Assembly (NCBI GenBank): GCA_011043895.1
Contig: DRBZ01000006.1
Span: 1-35,425, forward strand
DNA: 35,425 nucleotides
Origin: Candidatus Cloacimonadota bacterium
GTDB taxonomy: Bacteria > Cloacimonadota > Cloacimonadia > JGIOTU-2
Reading direction: 5' to 3'
Position numbers and translations under genes: made by a program
The notes under the pieces: generated by a model
The model's input: only the letters and a program-made list of their open reading frames with translations
The model's database searches: none
Told to the model about the DNA's origin: nothing
Shown: one piece after another, positions 16,107 to 28,043 of the stretch
Numbering within the stretch: position 1 is the first letter of the stretch
Layout: the number at the start of each line of letters is the position of its first letter

Positions 16107-18731
16107 ATGAATTTTGAAAATAAGTGTACTGTAAATAGAAGAACCAATGCCTTGATTGGTCTTGCAGTGTTTGTGGCATCCTTTATTATTTACTTCATTA
16201 CAAAACCAGTTTCCCTTTCTTTTTGGGATTGTGGTGAGTATATTGCTTGCAGCTCGATACTTGGAGTACCCCATCCTCCCGGAAATCCTTTCTATATATT
16301 GCTTGGAAAATTTATCACCTTGCTTCCCCTCGGATTATCTGATGCTCAATCTGTAAGTCTTCTTTCGATATTATTCAGTTCTTTTGCAGTATTGTTTGTA
16401 TATCTCTCGGTAGTGAAGCTGGTTACGATCTGGGAAGTAAAGCCCAGATTCGCATATTTTGCAGGTGTGGTTGCAGCATTGTTTATTGCATTTTCAAAAG
16501 AATTTTGGATCAATGCAATAGAAGCAGAAGTATATGGGGGACTCTCTTTTTTCATTGCTCTGATAATCTGGTTGACCTTGATCTGGACTGAGAAACAAAA
16601 GAATTTCGATCGTCAAAACATATTACTCTTTATTATATATTTATTTTTCCTTGGATTTGGTGTACACCAGACAACTTTGCAAATCGCTCCTGCAGTGCTT
16701 CTTATTGTAGTGCTTCCCCTCGTGAAGTTCAACAAGGCTTTCTACAAAAAACTCATAATGTTTGTACTCATTGCTCTGGTGCTATACTATATATTCTATC
16801 TTATTGGGACTGAATTTGGACATGGAAGTATTGGTAAATATGTATTTGCTTTATTCGTGATAGGTGTTTTGATATATTACCTACGGGGATATGTTGAACC
16901 ACGTGTATGGTTCTTTGCACTTTTGATGGTTTTGCTTGGTTTGAGTACTCACCTCATTCTCCCGATTAGAGCTGCAGCAGATCCTTTCATCAATGAAGGC
17001 GATCCATCCACTGTACAACGATTTCTTGATTACGTATTCAGAAAACAATATGGTCCCACAAGCTTCTTTGTGCGGCGTGCTCCGATTCTTATGCAACTTG
17101 ATTTTCACTTCATGCGCTACTTTAGCTGGCAGTTTTTTGATGCAGAAGTGATTGCTAATTTCATCAACATATCAAAACAGTTCGTACATGCAATTTTCCA
17201 GTTTATTGTAATAGCTCTTGGATTAACTGGTGCCTATTATCAATTTAAAAAGAGTAAGCGTTCATTCATCTATTTAGCTTCATTTTTTTTAATGGCGAGC
17301 ATTGGTATGATACTCGTGATGAATCTCTCAAGTGGTGAAGTGCGCGATCGGCCGTATTTCTTTATTACTGCGTATATGCTCTGGGCTTTCTGGATGGGTA
17401 TAGGTGTAATGGGAATCGTTCGATATATTTTGAAACGTTCTAAACCCATAGCAATTATCGCACTTGTACTGCTCTGTTCACTACCTATCATCAATATGGC
17501 TTCACATTATTATAAAAATGACAGAAGCCAGGAACTCCTTGCACTTGAATATGGCACAAACTTCCTGAATGGTCTCGATAAGAATGCGATCATCTTTACT
17601 AATGGAGATAATGATACTTTCCCGCTCTGGTATGCTCAAGCAGTATATGATCCTAATGCCGAAGAATATTATCTAGAAGATGACACCTTACTCTTCAAGG
17701 AAATAAAGGGTTTCTCTATTACTGATAAAAAGGAAATTCCTAAAGAAACGCAGTACAAACTCTATCAGGCATACGAAGCTAAGAAAAATCTCGGTGGCAT
17801 TCGTAAAGATGTATCAGTGGCTAATCTCAGTCTTTTAAACACTCCCTGGTACATCAAGCAATTACGCGATTTTGAGGGTATCGAGATCAACCTGACTGAT
17901 AAACAGATCGACGATCTACATCCAATCGAGCTTTCTAACGAAGCAACTTTCAAGGTCGGAGATATCAAAGTTACTTATCCTAAAGGTACAAGATTATTTG
18001 TAAAAGACCAGATGGTGCTTCAGATCATCAAAGACAATTTTGGAAAGCGACCGATCTATTTCGCAGTTACTGTGGCAGATAGAGTTGGATTTGATGAGTA
18101 TCTTCAAAGCGAAGGTATGGCAGATCGAATCGTTTCTACCAAAGGTGAATTCCAGATCAATGCTCCTCGCTTGAATCATAATATTGAGAACGTATTTGAT
18201 TACACATCGATCTATAACGAAGACCTGTATAAAGACGAAAACATGAAACGGCTTATCAATAATTACGGGGCTGACTTTATGCGTATGTCCACAATTTTCT
18301 ATAAGAATGGCGATTATGAGAACGCAGTGAAATATTTGAACAAGGCGATGGATTTCATTAGTAATAAGGAAAGATATCTGCCGAGTCTTGCCAATCTCTA
18401 TTATGAAATGGGACAGTATGATAGTGCACTTGTGATTATTGAGCCACTTATCAAAAAACAACCCAACGATCCTCAGCTGATCTATCTTAAAGTGGAATTC
18501 CTGAAACGAAAAGGGGATATCGATAATGCCCTTCTCACACTTGAGAGCTATATACTTGAAGACGTAGATGAACAATACTTCCTGAACCAATATATGAAAA
18601 TGCTCAGGAATAACAAGCAACACTTAGAACGAGCACAGGGATTCTTCGAGGAGCTTGAGCAAAGATATCCTAAGAATCAGTATGTTCAGCAGTACAAATC
18701 TCAGCTTGATAAATTAACTGAAAAAGACTAA
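16107..18731 (+). CDS. DUF2723 (TMEM260-like) multi-pass membrane protein with C-terminal TPRs
   Basis: 874-residue polytopic membrane protein. The N-terminal half has about a dozen hydrophobic helices and begins with the family signature PVSLSFWDCGEYIACSSILG followed by HPPGNPFYILLGK. D41 in this first loop is in the place expected for the acidic residue of GT-C-type glycosyltransferases. The family is related to human TMEM260, reported as a protein O-mannosyltransferase, so a glycosyltransferase using a lipid-linked sugar is the likely role; the bacterial substrate is unknown. Residues about 490-720 form a soluble domain, and the last 140 residues contain tetratricopeptide-like repeats (ENAVKYLNKAMDF, GQYDSALVIIEPLIKKQPND, GDIDNALLTLESYI). 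ATG 16107 begins 9 nt after the ferredoxin stop with no strong ribosome site. A hairpin follows. Confidence 0.85.
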   Translation: MNFENKCTVNRRTNALIGLAVFVASFIIYFITKPVSLSFWDCGEYIACSSILGVPHPPGNPFYILLGKFITLLPLGLSDAQSVSLLSILFSSFAVLFVYLSVVKLVTIWEVKPRFAYFAGVVAALFIAFSKEFWINAIEAEVYGGLSFFIALIIWLTLIWTEKQKNFDRQNILLFIIYLFFLGFGVHQTTLQIAPAVLLIVVLPLVKFNKAFYKKLIMFVLIALVLYYIFYLIGTEFGHGSIGKYVFALFVIGVLIYYLRGYVEPRVWFFALLMVLLGLSTHLILPIRAAADPFINEGDPSTVQRFLDYVFRKQYGPTSFFVRRAPILMQLDFHFMRYFSWQFFDAEVIANFINISKQFVHAIFQFIVIALGLTGAYYQFKKSKRSFIYLASFFLMASIGMILVMNLSSGEVRDRPYFFITAYMLWAFWMGIGVMGIVRYILKRSKPIAIIALVLLCSLPIINMASHYYKNDRSQELLALEYGTNFLNGLDKNAIIFTNGDNDTFPLWYAQAVYDPNAEEYYLEDDTLLFKEIKGFSITDKKEIPKETQYKLYQAYEAKKNLGGIRKDVSVANLSLLNTPWYIKQLRDFEGIEINLTDKQIDDLHPIELSNEATFKVGDIKVTYPKGTRLFVKDQMVLQIIKDNFGKRPIYFAVTVADRVGFDEYLQSEGMADRIVSTKGEFQINAPRLNHNIENVFDYTSIYNEDLYKDENMKRLINNYGADFMRMSTIFYKNGDYENAVKYLNKAMDFISNKERYLPSLANLYYEMGQYDSALVIIEPLIKKQPNDPQLIYLKVEFLKRKGDIDNALLTLESYILEDVDEQYFLNQYMKMLRNNKQHLERAQGFFEELEQRYPKNQYVQQYKSQLDKLTEKD

Positions 18732-18770
18732 GGATTCAATAACGAAAATAATTGTTATAAAAATTGACGT

Positions 18771-18798
18771 AAAACCCAGTACAAAATTACTGGGTTTT
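18771..18798 (+). terminator. Hairpin terminator or attenuator before secA
   Basis: A perfect 11-bp stem AAAACCCAGTA/TACTGGGTTTT encloses CAAAAT. Its 3' arm ends in TTTT, as in rho-independent terminators. It lies 40 nt after the DUF2723 stop and only 18 nt before the secA ATG, so secA either has a promoter inside this short gap or depends on read-through. Confidence 0.7.
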
Positions 18799-18816
18799 CA
18801 ATTATAAGAGAATAGT

Positions 18817-21800
18817 ATGTTTAAAAAAGTTTTAACAAAAGTTTTCGGCACTCAGTTCGAGCGGGAAGTGAAAAAGATACAGCCCGTTGTCGATGAGATA
18901 AACCGTATATATGAAACACTCTCATCCATCTCAGATGAAAAGTTGAAACACAAAACCGTCGAATTTAAAGAGAAGATACAGCAGCATATTGCAGAAAAGC
19001 AAGCGCTCCTCGAGGAACTTGAAGCAGACTATGACGAGACGATCGATGAGGATGCAAAAGACCAGATCGGCTTCAGGATCGATGAAGCGAAAAAGGATAT
19101 CGAAGATGAAACCGAGAAAGTGCTGGAAGAGATATTGCCCGAAGCTTTTGCTGTGATAAAAGAAACCTGCAGACGCCTTGTTGGTTCTTCGTGGAAAGTG
19201 CGGGACCACGAAACTCAATGGAATATGATCCCGTATGATGTGCAGCTTATCGGTGCGATCGCACTCCATCGGGGTATGGTGGCTGAGATGAAGACTGGTG
19301 AAGGTAAAACTCTTGTTGCGACAATGCCCTTATATCTGAATGCACTCGTGGGTAAAGGTGCGCATCTTATCACGGTTAACGACTACCTCGCCCAGCGTGA
19401 TGCTGAATGGATGGGGCAGATTTACAAGTATCATGGATTGTCTGTCGGATGCATCATTAATGATCAGGATCCATCTAAGCGAAAAGAGCAATACGAAGCA
19501 GATATTACGTACGGAACCAACAATGAATTTGGATTTGATTATCTTCGTGATAATATGGCTGTGAGCCCTGAGGGAATAGTGCAAAGAGGACATCATTACT
19601 GCATTGTTGATGAAGCAGATAGTGTTTTGATCGATGAAGCGCGTACTCCTCTTATTATTTCAGGAACAGTTGAGCATTCAAAGAATTATTATCGGGAGTT
19701 GAATCCGCAGATAAGAAAACTGGTAAACAAGCAGCAGAAATTGGTGAATGAAATTCTTGCTGATATCAATTCAATGATAGAAGCGGGAACTGCGCAGGAA
19801 AATGAGTTTGAATTTGGTAAAAAATTACTTACAGTTAAGCGAGCCGCACCCAAATCTAAAAGGTTTCTCAAGATCCTCAAAGAGGGAACATATCAAAAAA
19901 TAATGAATGAAGTTGAGGGGCAATATCTTAGAGAGAAGTCTCTACATAAAATTGATGAGCAGCTTTATTATGCGATCGATGAGGGTCAGCGTAGCGCAGA
20001 TTTAAATGAAATGGGACAGGATGAACTTTCCCGGTATGATGCTTCACTTTTTGTGATGCCGGATCTCGACGAGGAGATGGAAAAAATTGATGCTGATGAA
20101 TCGATTCCTGTGTCAGAAAAGCAGGCAAAAAAGCAGAAACTTCAGGAGGAATTCCTCGAGAAGAATGAAAAACTGCATAATATCAAACAGATGCTGCTTG
20201 CATATTCACTTTTTGAGAAGGATGTCGAGTACATCGTTGCAGAAAACCGAGTGATCATTGTTGATCAGTTTACCGGTCGTCTTATGCCGGGCAGGCGTTT
20301 TAGTGAAGGATTGCATCAAGCATTGGAAGCCAAGGAGAATGTACAAATTCAGGAAGCTACTCAGACACTTGCGACCATTACATTACAGAACTACTTCCGC
20401 ATGTATACCAAACTTGCCGGTATGACAGGTACCGCAGTAACCGAGCAGGTAGAATTCGAAGAGATTTATAAACTTCCGGTACTGGAAATTCCTACCAATG
20501 AACCAATCAGGAGGATAGATTATGATGATCTGATCTATCGTACGAAAAAAGAGAAATACGAAGCAATCGTCGATGAGATAGAAGAAAAATATAAGCAACG
20601 CCATCCAGTTCTTGTTGGAACAGTATCTGTTGAAGTATCTGAGGTGATAAGTAGAATTTTGAAACGAAGAAACATTCCACACGAAGTTTTGAATGCGAAA
20701 TATCATCAAAAGGAAGCAGAGATAGTTGCCTATGCCGGTCAGGCTGGTGCGGTTACCATAGCTACGAACATGGCTGGTCGTGGTACTGATATCAAGCTGG
20801 GTAAGGATATTGTTCGATGTGATACATGCGTGATTCATTGTCTGAATGATTGCGATAAAGCAGGTGCAAATAAACCCTCTGAAAATTATGATTGTGCAAA
20901 GGATATGCCCTGTGGACTTCACATCATTGGAACAGAACGGCATGAGAGCAGGCGAATTGACAGGCAGTTACGAGGACGTAGCGGACGCCAAGGTGATCCA
21001 GGTTCTTCTCGATTCTATCTCTCTCTGGAAGATGATCTTATGAGAATTTTTGGTTCAGACAGAATCGCAGGGCTTATGTCGCGTATGGGACTTGAAGAAG
21101 GTGATGCAATCAAACATCCCTGGATGACACGAGCTGTAGAAAATGCACAAAAAAGAGTGGAAAGTCATAATTTTGAGATTAGAAAACAGCTTATCAAATA
21201 TGATGATGTGATGAATCAACAACGTGAAGTTATTTATTCCTATAGAAGAAAAGTATTAAAGGGCTTGAATCTTCGTGATGAGATCATGGAAATGCTCTAT
21301 GATGTTGTGTCGAACAAGGTTAACTCATTTATCGGATCAACAGTATATGAGGAGAATTGGCCTCTTGAGGATATTTATGGATGGTTTGAAAATGAACTTA
21401 TAACCTCGCTTTCCATACCAGATGAGCTTGGTTCGATCAGAAATCAGGAAGATCTTATAGATAATATTTTTGATCAACTCAAGAAGGGATATTCAAAGAA
21501 AGAGAAGAATTTCGAAGAAGATCAGCGAAAATTAGAACGATACGCACTCTTATCAGTAGTTGATGAACAATGGAAAGACCATCTCTATGAAATGGATAGA
21601 TTGAAAGAAGGTATCGGTTTACGTGCATATGCTCAGAAAGATCCACTGATTGAATATAAAAAGGAAAGTTATAATCTTTTCTTGAATATGCTCGACACGA
21701 TCAAAGAAAAGGTTGTAAAAAAAACATTTACACTCTATCCTTCGATTTATTTCCAGATGAAGGATAAAGTTAAAGATATGCAGCTTTCTCATTCTGAACA

Positions 21801-22002
21801 AAACGCTTTCGATCATACAAAAGCACGTGCAGAGCAAGCAAGGCAACGACAGCAGTTACAGCAGATGCAGCAGCAACCTGAACCCGAACCGGAACACAAA
21901 CTTCAACCCATTCGAAGAACAGAAGAGAAAGTAGGCAGGAATGATCCCTGTCCATGTGGAAGTGGTAAAAAATATAAGCATTGTTGTGGAAGAAATAAAT
22001 AA
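18817..22002 (+). CDS. secA: Preprotein translocase ATPase SecA (long form with cysteine-rich insertion)
   Basis: 1061-residue SecA, the ATPase motor that pushes unfolded preproteins through SecYEG. Motifs: Walker A MKTGEGKT (about 158-165), DEAD-box [20 protein letters not shown], the [14 protein letters not shown] region, [32 protein letters not shown], and a zinc-binding C-terminus [20 protein letters not shown]. The length is greater than the approximately 900 of E. coli: extra sequence sits in the preprotein-binding region (about 295-440), as in Bacteroidota SecA, and between TDIKLG and LHIIGTERH, where a segment with six cysteines (C668, C671, C675, C679, C693, C699) is inserted. A Gln-rich low-complexity linker precedes the C-terminal zinc motif. 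Start ATG 18817 with AAGAGA upstream. topA follows after 12 nt. Confidence 0.97.
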   Translation: MFKKVLTKVFGTQFEREVKKIQPVVDEINRIYETLSSISDEKLKHKTVEFKEKIQQHIAEKQALLEELEADYDETIDEDAKDQIGFRIDEAKKDIEDETEKVLEEILPEAFAVIKETCRRLVGSSWKVRDHETQWNMIPYDVQLIGAIALHRGMVAEMKTGEGKTLVATMPLYLNALVGKGAHLITVNDYLAQRDAEWMGQIYKYHGLSVGCIINDQDPSKRKEQYEADITYGTNNEFGFDYLRDNMAVSPEGIVQRGHHYCIVDEADSVLIDEARTPLIISGTVEHSKNYYRELNPQIRKLVNKQQKLVNEILADINSMIEAGTAQENEFEFGKKLLTVKRAAPKSKRFLKILKEGTYQKIMNEVEGQYLREKSLHKIDEQLYYAIDEGQRSADLNEMGQDELSRYDASLFVMPDLDEEMEKIDADESIPVSEKQAKKQKLQEEFLEKNEKLHNIKQMLLAYSLFEKDVEYIVAENRVIIVDQFTGRLMPGRRFSEGLHQALEAKENVQIQEATQTLATITLQNYFRMYTKLAGMTGTAVTEQVEFEEIYKLPVLEIPTNEPIRRIDYDDLIYRTKKEKYEAIVDEIEEKYKQRHPVLVGTVSVEVSEVISRILKRRNIPHEVLNAKYHQKEAEIVAYAGQAGAVTIATNMAGRGTDIKLGKDIVRCDTCVIHCLNDCDKAGANKPSENYDCAKDMPCGLHIIGTERHESRRIDRQLRGRSGRQGDPGSSRFYLSLEDDLMRIFGSDRIAGLMSRMGLEEGDAIKHPWMTRAVENAQKRVESHNFEIRKQLIKYDDVMNQQREVIYSYRRKVLKGLNLRDEIMEMLYDVVSNKVNSFIGSTVYEENWPLEDIYGWFENELITSLSIPDELGSIRNQEDLIDNIFDQLKKGYSKKEKNFEEDQRKLERYALLSVVDEQWKDHLYEMDRLKEGIGLRAYAQKDPLIEYKKESYNLFLNMLDTIKEKVVKKTFTLYPSIYFQMKDKVKDMQLSHSEQNAFDHTKARAEQARQRQQLQQMQQQPEPEPEHKLQPIRRTEEKVGRNDPCPCGSGKKYKHCCGRNK

Positions 22003-22014
22003 TCGAAAGGATAT

Positions 22015-24213
22015 ATGGCAAAGAATTTAGTTATTGTAGAATCTCCAACAAAATCCAAAACCATTGGACAATATCTTGGTAAAGACTTCACTATTCTCGC
22101 TTCAATGGGACATATTCGAGATCTTCCTCAGAAGGATTTCGGAATCAATATCAAAGATAATTTCAAACCGACTTATGTGCTTGATCCAAAGAAACAAAAG
22201 ATCGTAAAAAAGATTAGAGATGCTGCGAAGGAAAGTGATAATATCTATCTTGCCTCAGATAACGATCGTGAAGGAGAAGCCATCGCCTGGCACCTGAAAG
22301 AGATACTGAAGAATACGATATCAGATGAGGATATATATCGTATTGTATTTAACGAAATCACAAAAGATGCAATTCTGGATGCAATCGAAAATCCTGCGCA
22401 TGTTGATGAAAACAAAGTAGAAGCACAACAAGCAAGAAGAATACTTGATCGAATTGTCGGGTACAAGGTGAGTCCAATCCTATGGAAAGTCATCACCAAA
22501 AAACTTTCTGCTGGTCGTGTACAAACTGTTGCTTTGAGACTCCTTTGTGAGCGCGAGCAAGAGATTCGTGATTTTGTTCCGAAAGAATACTGGTCTATCG
22601 ATGCAGAACTCAAAAAAGAAATCCCTTTTAATGCAACTCTGAAGAAATATAATGGCAAAACAGTTAAGCTTAACACGAAGGAGGAAGCTGAAGAGATCTT
22701 CGATAAGCTTGCTTCTGCGCAATATACTGTATACGATGTAAAAAAATCAGAGAAATCTCAAGCACCTTTTCCGCCATTTATCACCAGCACACTTCAACAG
22801 GAGGCTTCAAAACTACTTGGATTCACTACTAAAAAAACTATGCAAATTGCACAACAGTTGTACGAGGGAGTTACTATCAACAATCGTAATACAGGGCTTA
22901 TCTCTTATATGAGAACTGATTCTGTGCGCATCGGCGAAAAAGCGAATTTCCAACTGAGAAAGTATATTAAAGATAATTATCCGGAAGAATATCTTTGTAA
23001 ATATTTACGTGTATATAAGAATAAGAACAAAGCACAGGATGCACATGAGGCCATACGTCCGACCAACAGTTTCACTACTCCAGATTCTATCAAAGAATTT
23101 TTAACAAAAGACCAGTATAAACTCTATTCCCTTATCTGGAAACGCTTTGCAGCAACCCAGATGGCTAACATGAATATTCAAAACATCACTGCTCATATTT
23201 CAGCCGAAAAAGGGCTTTTTGAAACACAAGCAAGTTCAGTTCTGTTTGAGGGATTTTCAAAAGTTTATCCTTATATGCCGGTAAAAAATCTCAAGGAGAA
23301 ATTCCCGGATCTTATAAAAGGTGATAATGTTGAGCTTATAAAACTGGATAAGAAGCAGCATTTTACGCAGCCGCCGCCACGGTTTACAGAAGCATCTCTT
23401 GTAAGAAAACTTGAAGAAAAGGGTATTGGAAGACCAAGTACTTATGCACCGATTATATCTACTCTTCTCCTGAGGAAGTATGTTGAGCTGAAGAAAAAGG
23501 TTTTTTATCCTACTGAGCTTGGTGAAACCGTTGAGAAATTCCTCATTGAAAAATTCGAAGATTTCTTTAATGTGAAGTTCACCGCAGATATGGAAAGCAA
23601 GCTTGATGATATTGAGAATGGAGAAAGGAACTGGATAGAGATACTCGAACATTATTATGACGATTTTATAAAGAGCATAGACAGCATTGATATCTCAAAA
23701 GAAAAAAAGAAATACGAGCAGAAAACAGATATTCTTTGTGATAAATGCGGTTCACCAATGGTTATCAAATTTGGAAAATACGGAAAGTTTCTTGCATGTT
23801 CAGCATTTCCTAAATGCAAAAATGTGAAATCCTTGGATGAAAATGAGAAAATTGTCGATGAAACCACCGATGAAAAATGTCCTAAATGCGGAGGAAAAAT
23901 TCTGTTTAAGAATGGTAGATACGGCAAATTCTTTGCCTGCGAAAACTACCCTACCTGTAAATATACAAGACCCTACACGATTGGTGTGAAATGCCCTGAA
24001 TGTAAGGATGGGGATCTTATTGAAAGAAAAGGAAAAAAGAACAAATTGTATTATACATGTTCAAAGTATCCTGATTGTAAATTTACGACAAATAAAAAAC
24101 CTGTTGCAATTTCCTGTCCTGATTGTGGGGCACCTTCGATGTTTGAGAAATCCTCAAGAAAAAAAGTGAAGATCCTTGTGTGTGAAAAATGCGGTAAAGA
24201 GATAGCGCAATGA
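22015..24213 (+). CDS. topA: DNA topoisomerase I
   Basis: 732-residue type IA topoisomerase that relaxes negatively supercoiled DNA. The TOPRIM domain starts at NLVIVESPTKSKTIGQYLG and carries the acidic DNDREGEAIAWHL cluster. The catalytic tyrosine is Y298 in GLISYMRTDSVRIG. The C-terminal part has four cysteine zinc-ribbon units beginning CDKCGSPMV, CPKCGGKIL, CPECKDGDL and CPDCGAPSM, each with a second cysteine pair or near-pair. Zinc ribbons at this site are normal for the family and bind single-stranded DNA. ATG 22015 with GAAAGGA 6 nt upstream. The stop codon overlaps the start of the following permease (ATGA). Confidence 0.97.
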   Translation: MAKNLVIVESPTKSKTIGQYLGKDFTILASMGHIRDLPQKDFGINIKDNFKPTYVLDPKKQKIVKKIRDAAKESDNIYLASDNDREGEAIAWHLKEILKNTISDEDIYRIVFNEITKDAILDAIENPAHVDENKVEAQQARRILDRIVGYKVSPILWKVITKKLSAGRVQTVALRLLCEREQEIRDFVPKEYWSIDAELKKEIPFNATLKKYNGKTVKLNTKEEAEEIFDKLASAQYTVYDVKKSEKSQAPFPPFITSTLQQEASKLLGFTTKKTMQIAQQLYEGVTINNRNTGLISYMRTDSVRIGEKANFQLRKYIKDNYPEEYLCKYLRVYKNKNKAQDAHEAIRPTNSFTTPDSIKEFLTKDQYKLYSLIWKRFAATQMANMNIQNITAHISAEKGLFETQASSVLFEGFSKVYPYMPVKNLKEKFPDLIKGDNVELIKLDKKQHFTQPPPRFTEASLVRKLEEKGIGRPSTYAPIISTLLLRKYVELKKKVFYPTELGETVEKFLIEKFEDFFNVKFTADMESKLDDIENGERNWIEILEHYYDDFIKSIDSIDISKEKKKYEQKTDILCDKCGSPMVIKFGKYGKFLACSAFPKCKNVKSLDENEKIVDETTDEKCPKCGGKILFKNGRYGKFFACENYPTCKYTRPYTIGVKCPECKDGDLIERKGKKNKLYYTCSKYPDCKFTTNKKPVAISCPDCGAPSMFEKSSRKKVKILVCEKCGKEIAQ

Positions 24214-25469
24214 AGTATTCAGAAACCATTGTGTCGAGCATCAAAAGTATCCTTTCCCATAAATTGCGTTCTTTTCTCACGCTGGCGGGTATAATGATAG
24301 GTGTCGCTGCAGTTACTACAATGTTCTCTTCTGTGGAAGCAATGAAGAAGCTGATCGAAGATACTATTAGCTCTCTAGGATATGATAATGTCATAATACT
24401 GTATTCAAAATTTCCCGATACTAGCGAGGATGAACTAAAGAAATATAAATCAGTGAAACGCTTCAAGCAGATAAATTTTAATGATTTCTTCGCCTTAAAG
24501 AATAATTTAGAACATATTGAATATATTTATCCTACAGTAGATGATCAAAGGAACACCATAATAAATGGGAAAAAAAGCCAGATCCGCATTAAAGGTGTAG
24601 AGAATATATTCTTTGATGAAAAGGGTTACATTATTGCAGAGGGTAGAAAATTCAATGTGATAGAAACTGAAAATGGTGAAAACGTATGTGTATTGGGTAA
24701 AACTCTGAGTTCCAAGCTCTTCAGAGATGAGAGTGCGGTCGGTAAATTCATTTCCATTGGTGATGTGCGATTAAAAGTCATCGGAATATTGGATTTCGAA
24801 GAGAAACAAAGCAATTTTGCAAAGGGTAATGAATGGGAACGGAGACTTGCTCTTGAATCATGTTATGTACCAACTTACTTTAGCTCTAAGTATCTCAGGC
24901 CAACTATGAATATCGATGTAATATGGATAAAAGCAACTGATGCTCAGCTCGTAGGAGATGTATATAATTCAGCTGTTCAAATTTTAAGAGCACGCCATAA
25001 TATGGCTGATGATGTGGGTATGCGAGATATAAGCAAGGATATGCTCGAGGTTCGTCAGCAGATTCAAGAATTTCTGAAAAACTGGAATATTATCCTTCTT
25101 GCAATTTCAAGCATCTCGCTTTTTACGGGTGGAATCGGGCTTTTTAGCATATTGCTGATATCTATTACAGAGCGCATGAAAGAGATTGGGATTCGTAAAA
25201 GTGTTGGTGCAAAAAATCGAGATATCTTTTCATATTTTCTGATCGAATCTATCATGCTGGCTTTAATTGGTGGAATCGTTGGCTCTGGTTTTGCGCTTAT
25301 TCTTATCAATATACTTACAAAAGCATTGAAAGTTACTACAGCATTTCCATATCTCGGTATAATTGTTGGATTGATTTTTGCGATTGTGGTGGGATTGATT
25401 TCAGGTTTTTATCCAGCATATAAAGCATCAAAGATAGACCCTATACAGGCGATCTTTTACACCGAATAA
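24210..25469 (+). CDS. MacB/FtsX-type ABC transporter permease
   Basis: 419-residue permease of the MacB/LolCE family. One membrane helix lies near residues 20-40 (SFLTLAGIMIGVAAVT), then a large periplasmic core domain (about 45-285), then three C-terminal helices in the FtsX-like domain with ERMKEIGIRKSVGAKNRDIF, which is the coupling segment, and a final AYKASKIDPIQAIF. Such proteins act with an ATPase subunit of LolD/MacB type in mechanotransmission, lipoprotein or macrolide efflux. No ATPase, membrane-fusion protein or LolE-like second subunit is next to it, so its partner must be elsewhere. It overlaps topA by 4 nt and is 9 nt from rseP, so it sits in an operon of housekeeping genes. 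Confidence 0.88.
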   Translation: MKYSETIVSSIKSILSHKLRSFLTLAGIMIGVAAVTTMFSSVEAMKKLIEDTISSLGYDNVIILYSKFPDTSEDELKKYKSVKRFKQINFNDFFALKNNLEHIEYIYPTVDDQRNTIINGKKSQIRIKGVENIFFDEKGYIIAEGRKFNVIETENGENVCVLGKTLSSKLFRDESAVGKFISIGDVRLKVIGILDFEEKQSNFAKGNEWERRLALESCYVPTYFSSKYLRPTMNIDVIWIKATDAQLVGDVYNSAVQILRARHNMADDVGMRDISKDMLEVRQQIQEFLKNWNIILLAISSISLFTGGIGLFSILLISITERMKEIGIRKSVGAKNRDIFSYFLIESIMLALIGGIVGSGFALILINILTKALKVTTAFPYLGIIVGLIFAIVVGLISGFYPAYKASKIDPIQAIFYTE

Positions 25470-25478
25470 CTGCTGAAT

Positions 25479-27976
<2,498 letters not shown>

Positions 27977-27977
27977 T

Positions 27978-28023
27978 ATCAACCTGATAACAATATTTAA
28001 ATGCAAATCTTGTTAAGGTTGAT
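27978..28023 (+). promoter_or_regulatory. Long hairpin in the leader of the PorX-like gene
   Basis: ATCAACCT at 27978-27985 pairs with AGGTTGAT at 28016-28023, and, after a 2-nt bulge, TAACAA pairs with TTGTTA (28010-28015), giving a 14-bp stem with a 16-nt loop. It begins immediately after the tgt stop and ends 7 nt before the AAAGGA ribosome site. No T-run follows, so it is not a plain terminator; a regulatory RNA fold or a protein-binding palindrome are the options. Confidence 0.5.
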
Positions 28024-28043
28024 TGTTCGAAAGGATACATATA

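Noticed and set aside
17994-18623. A 209-residue minus-strand ORF opposite the DUF2723 gene.
   Set aside because: Opposite strand of a clear coding region; composition is typical of a shadow frame.
23730-24210. Four zinc-ribbon units at the end of TopA as a possible novelty.
   Set aside because: Variable numbers of such units are normal in bacterial topoisomerase I.
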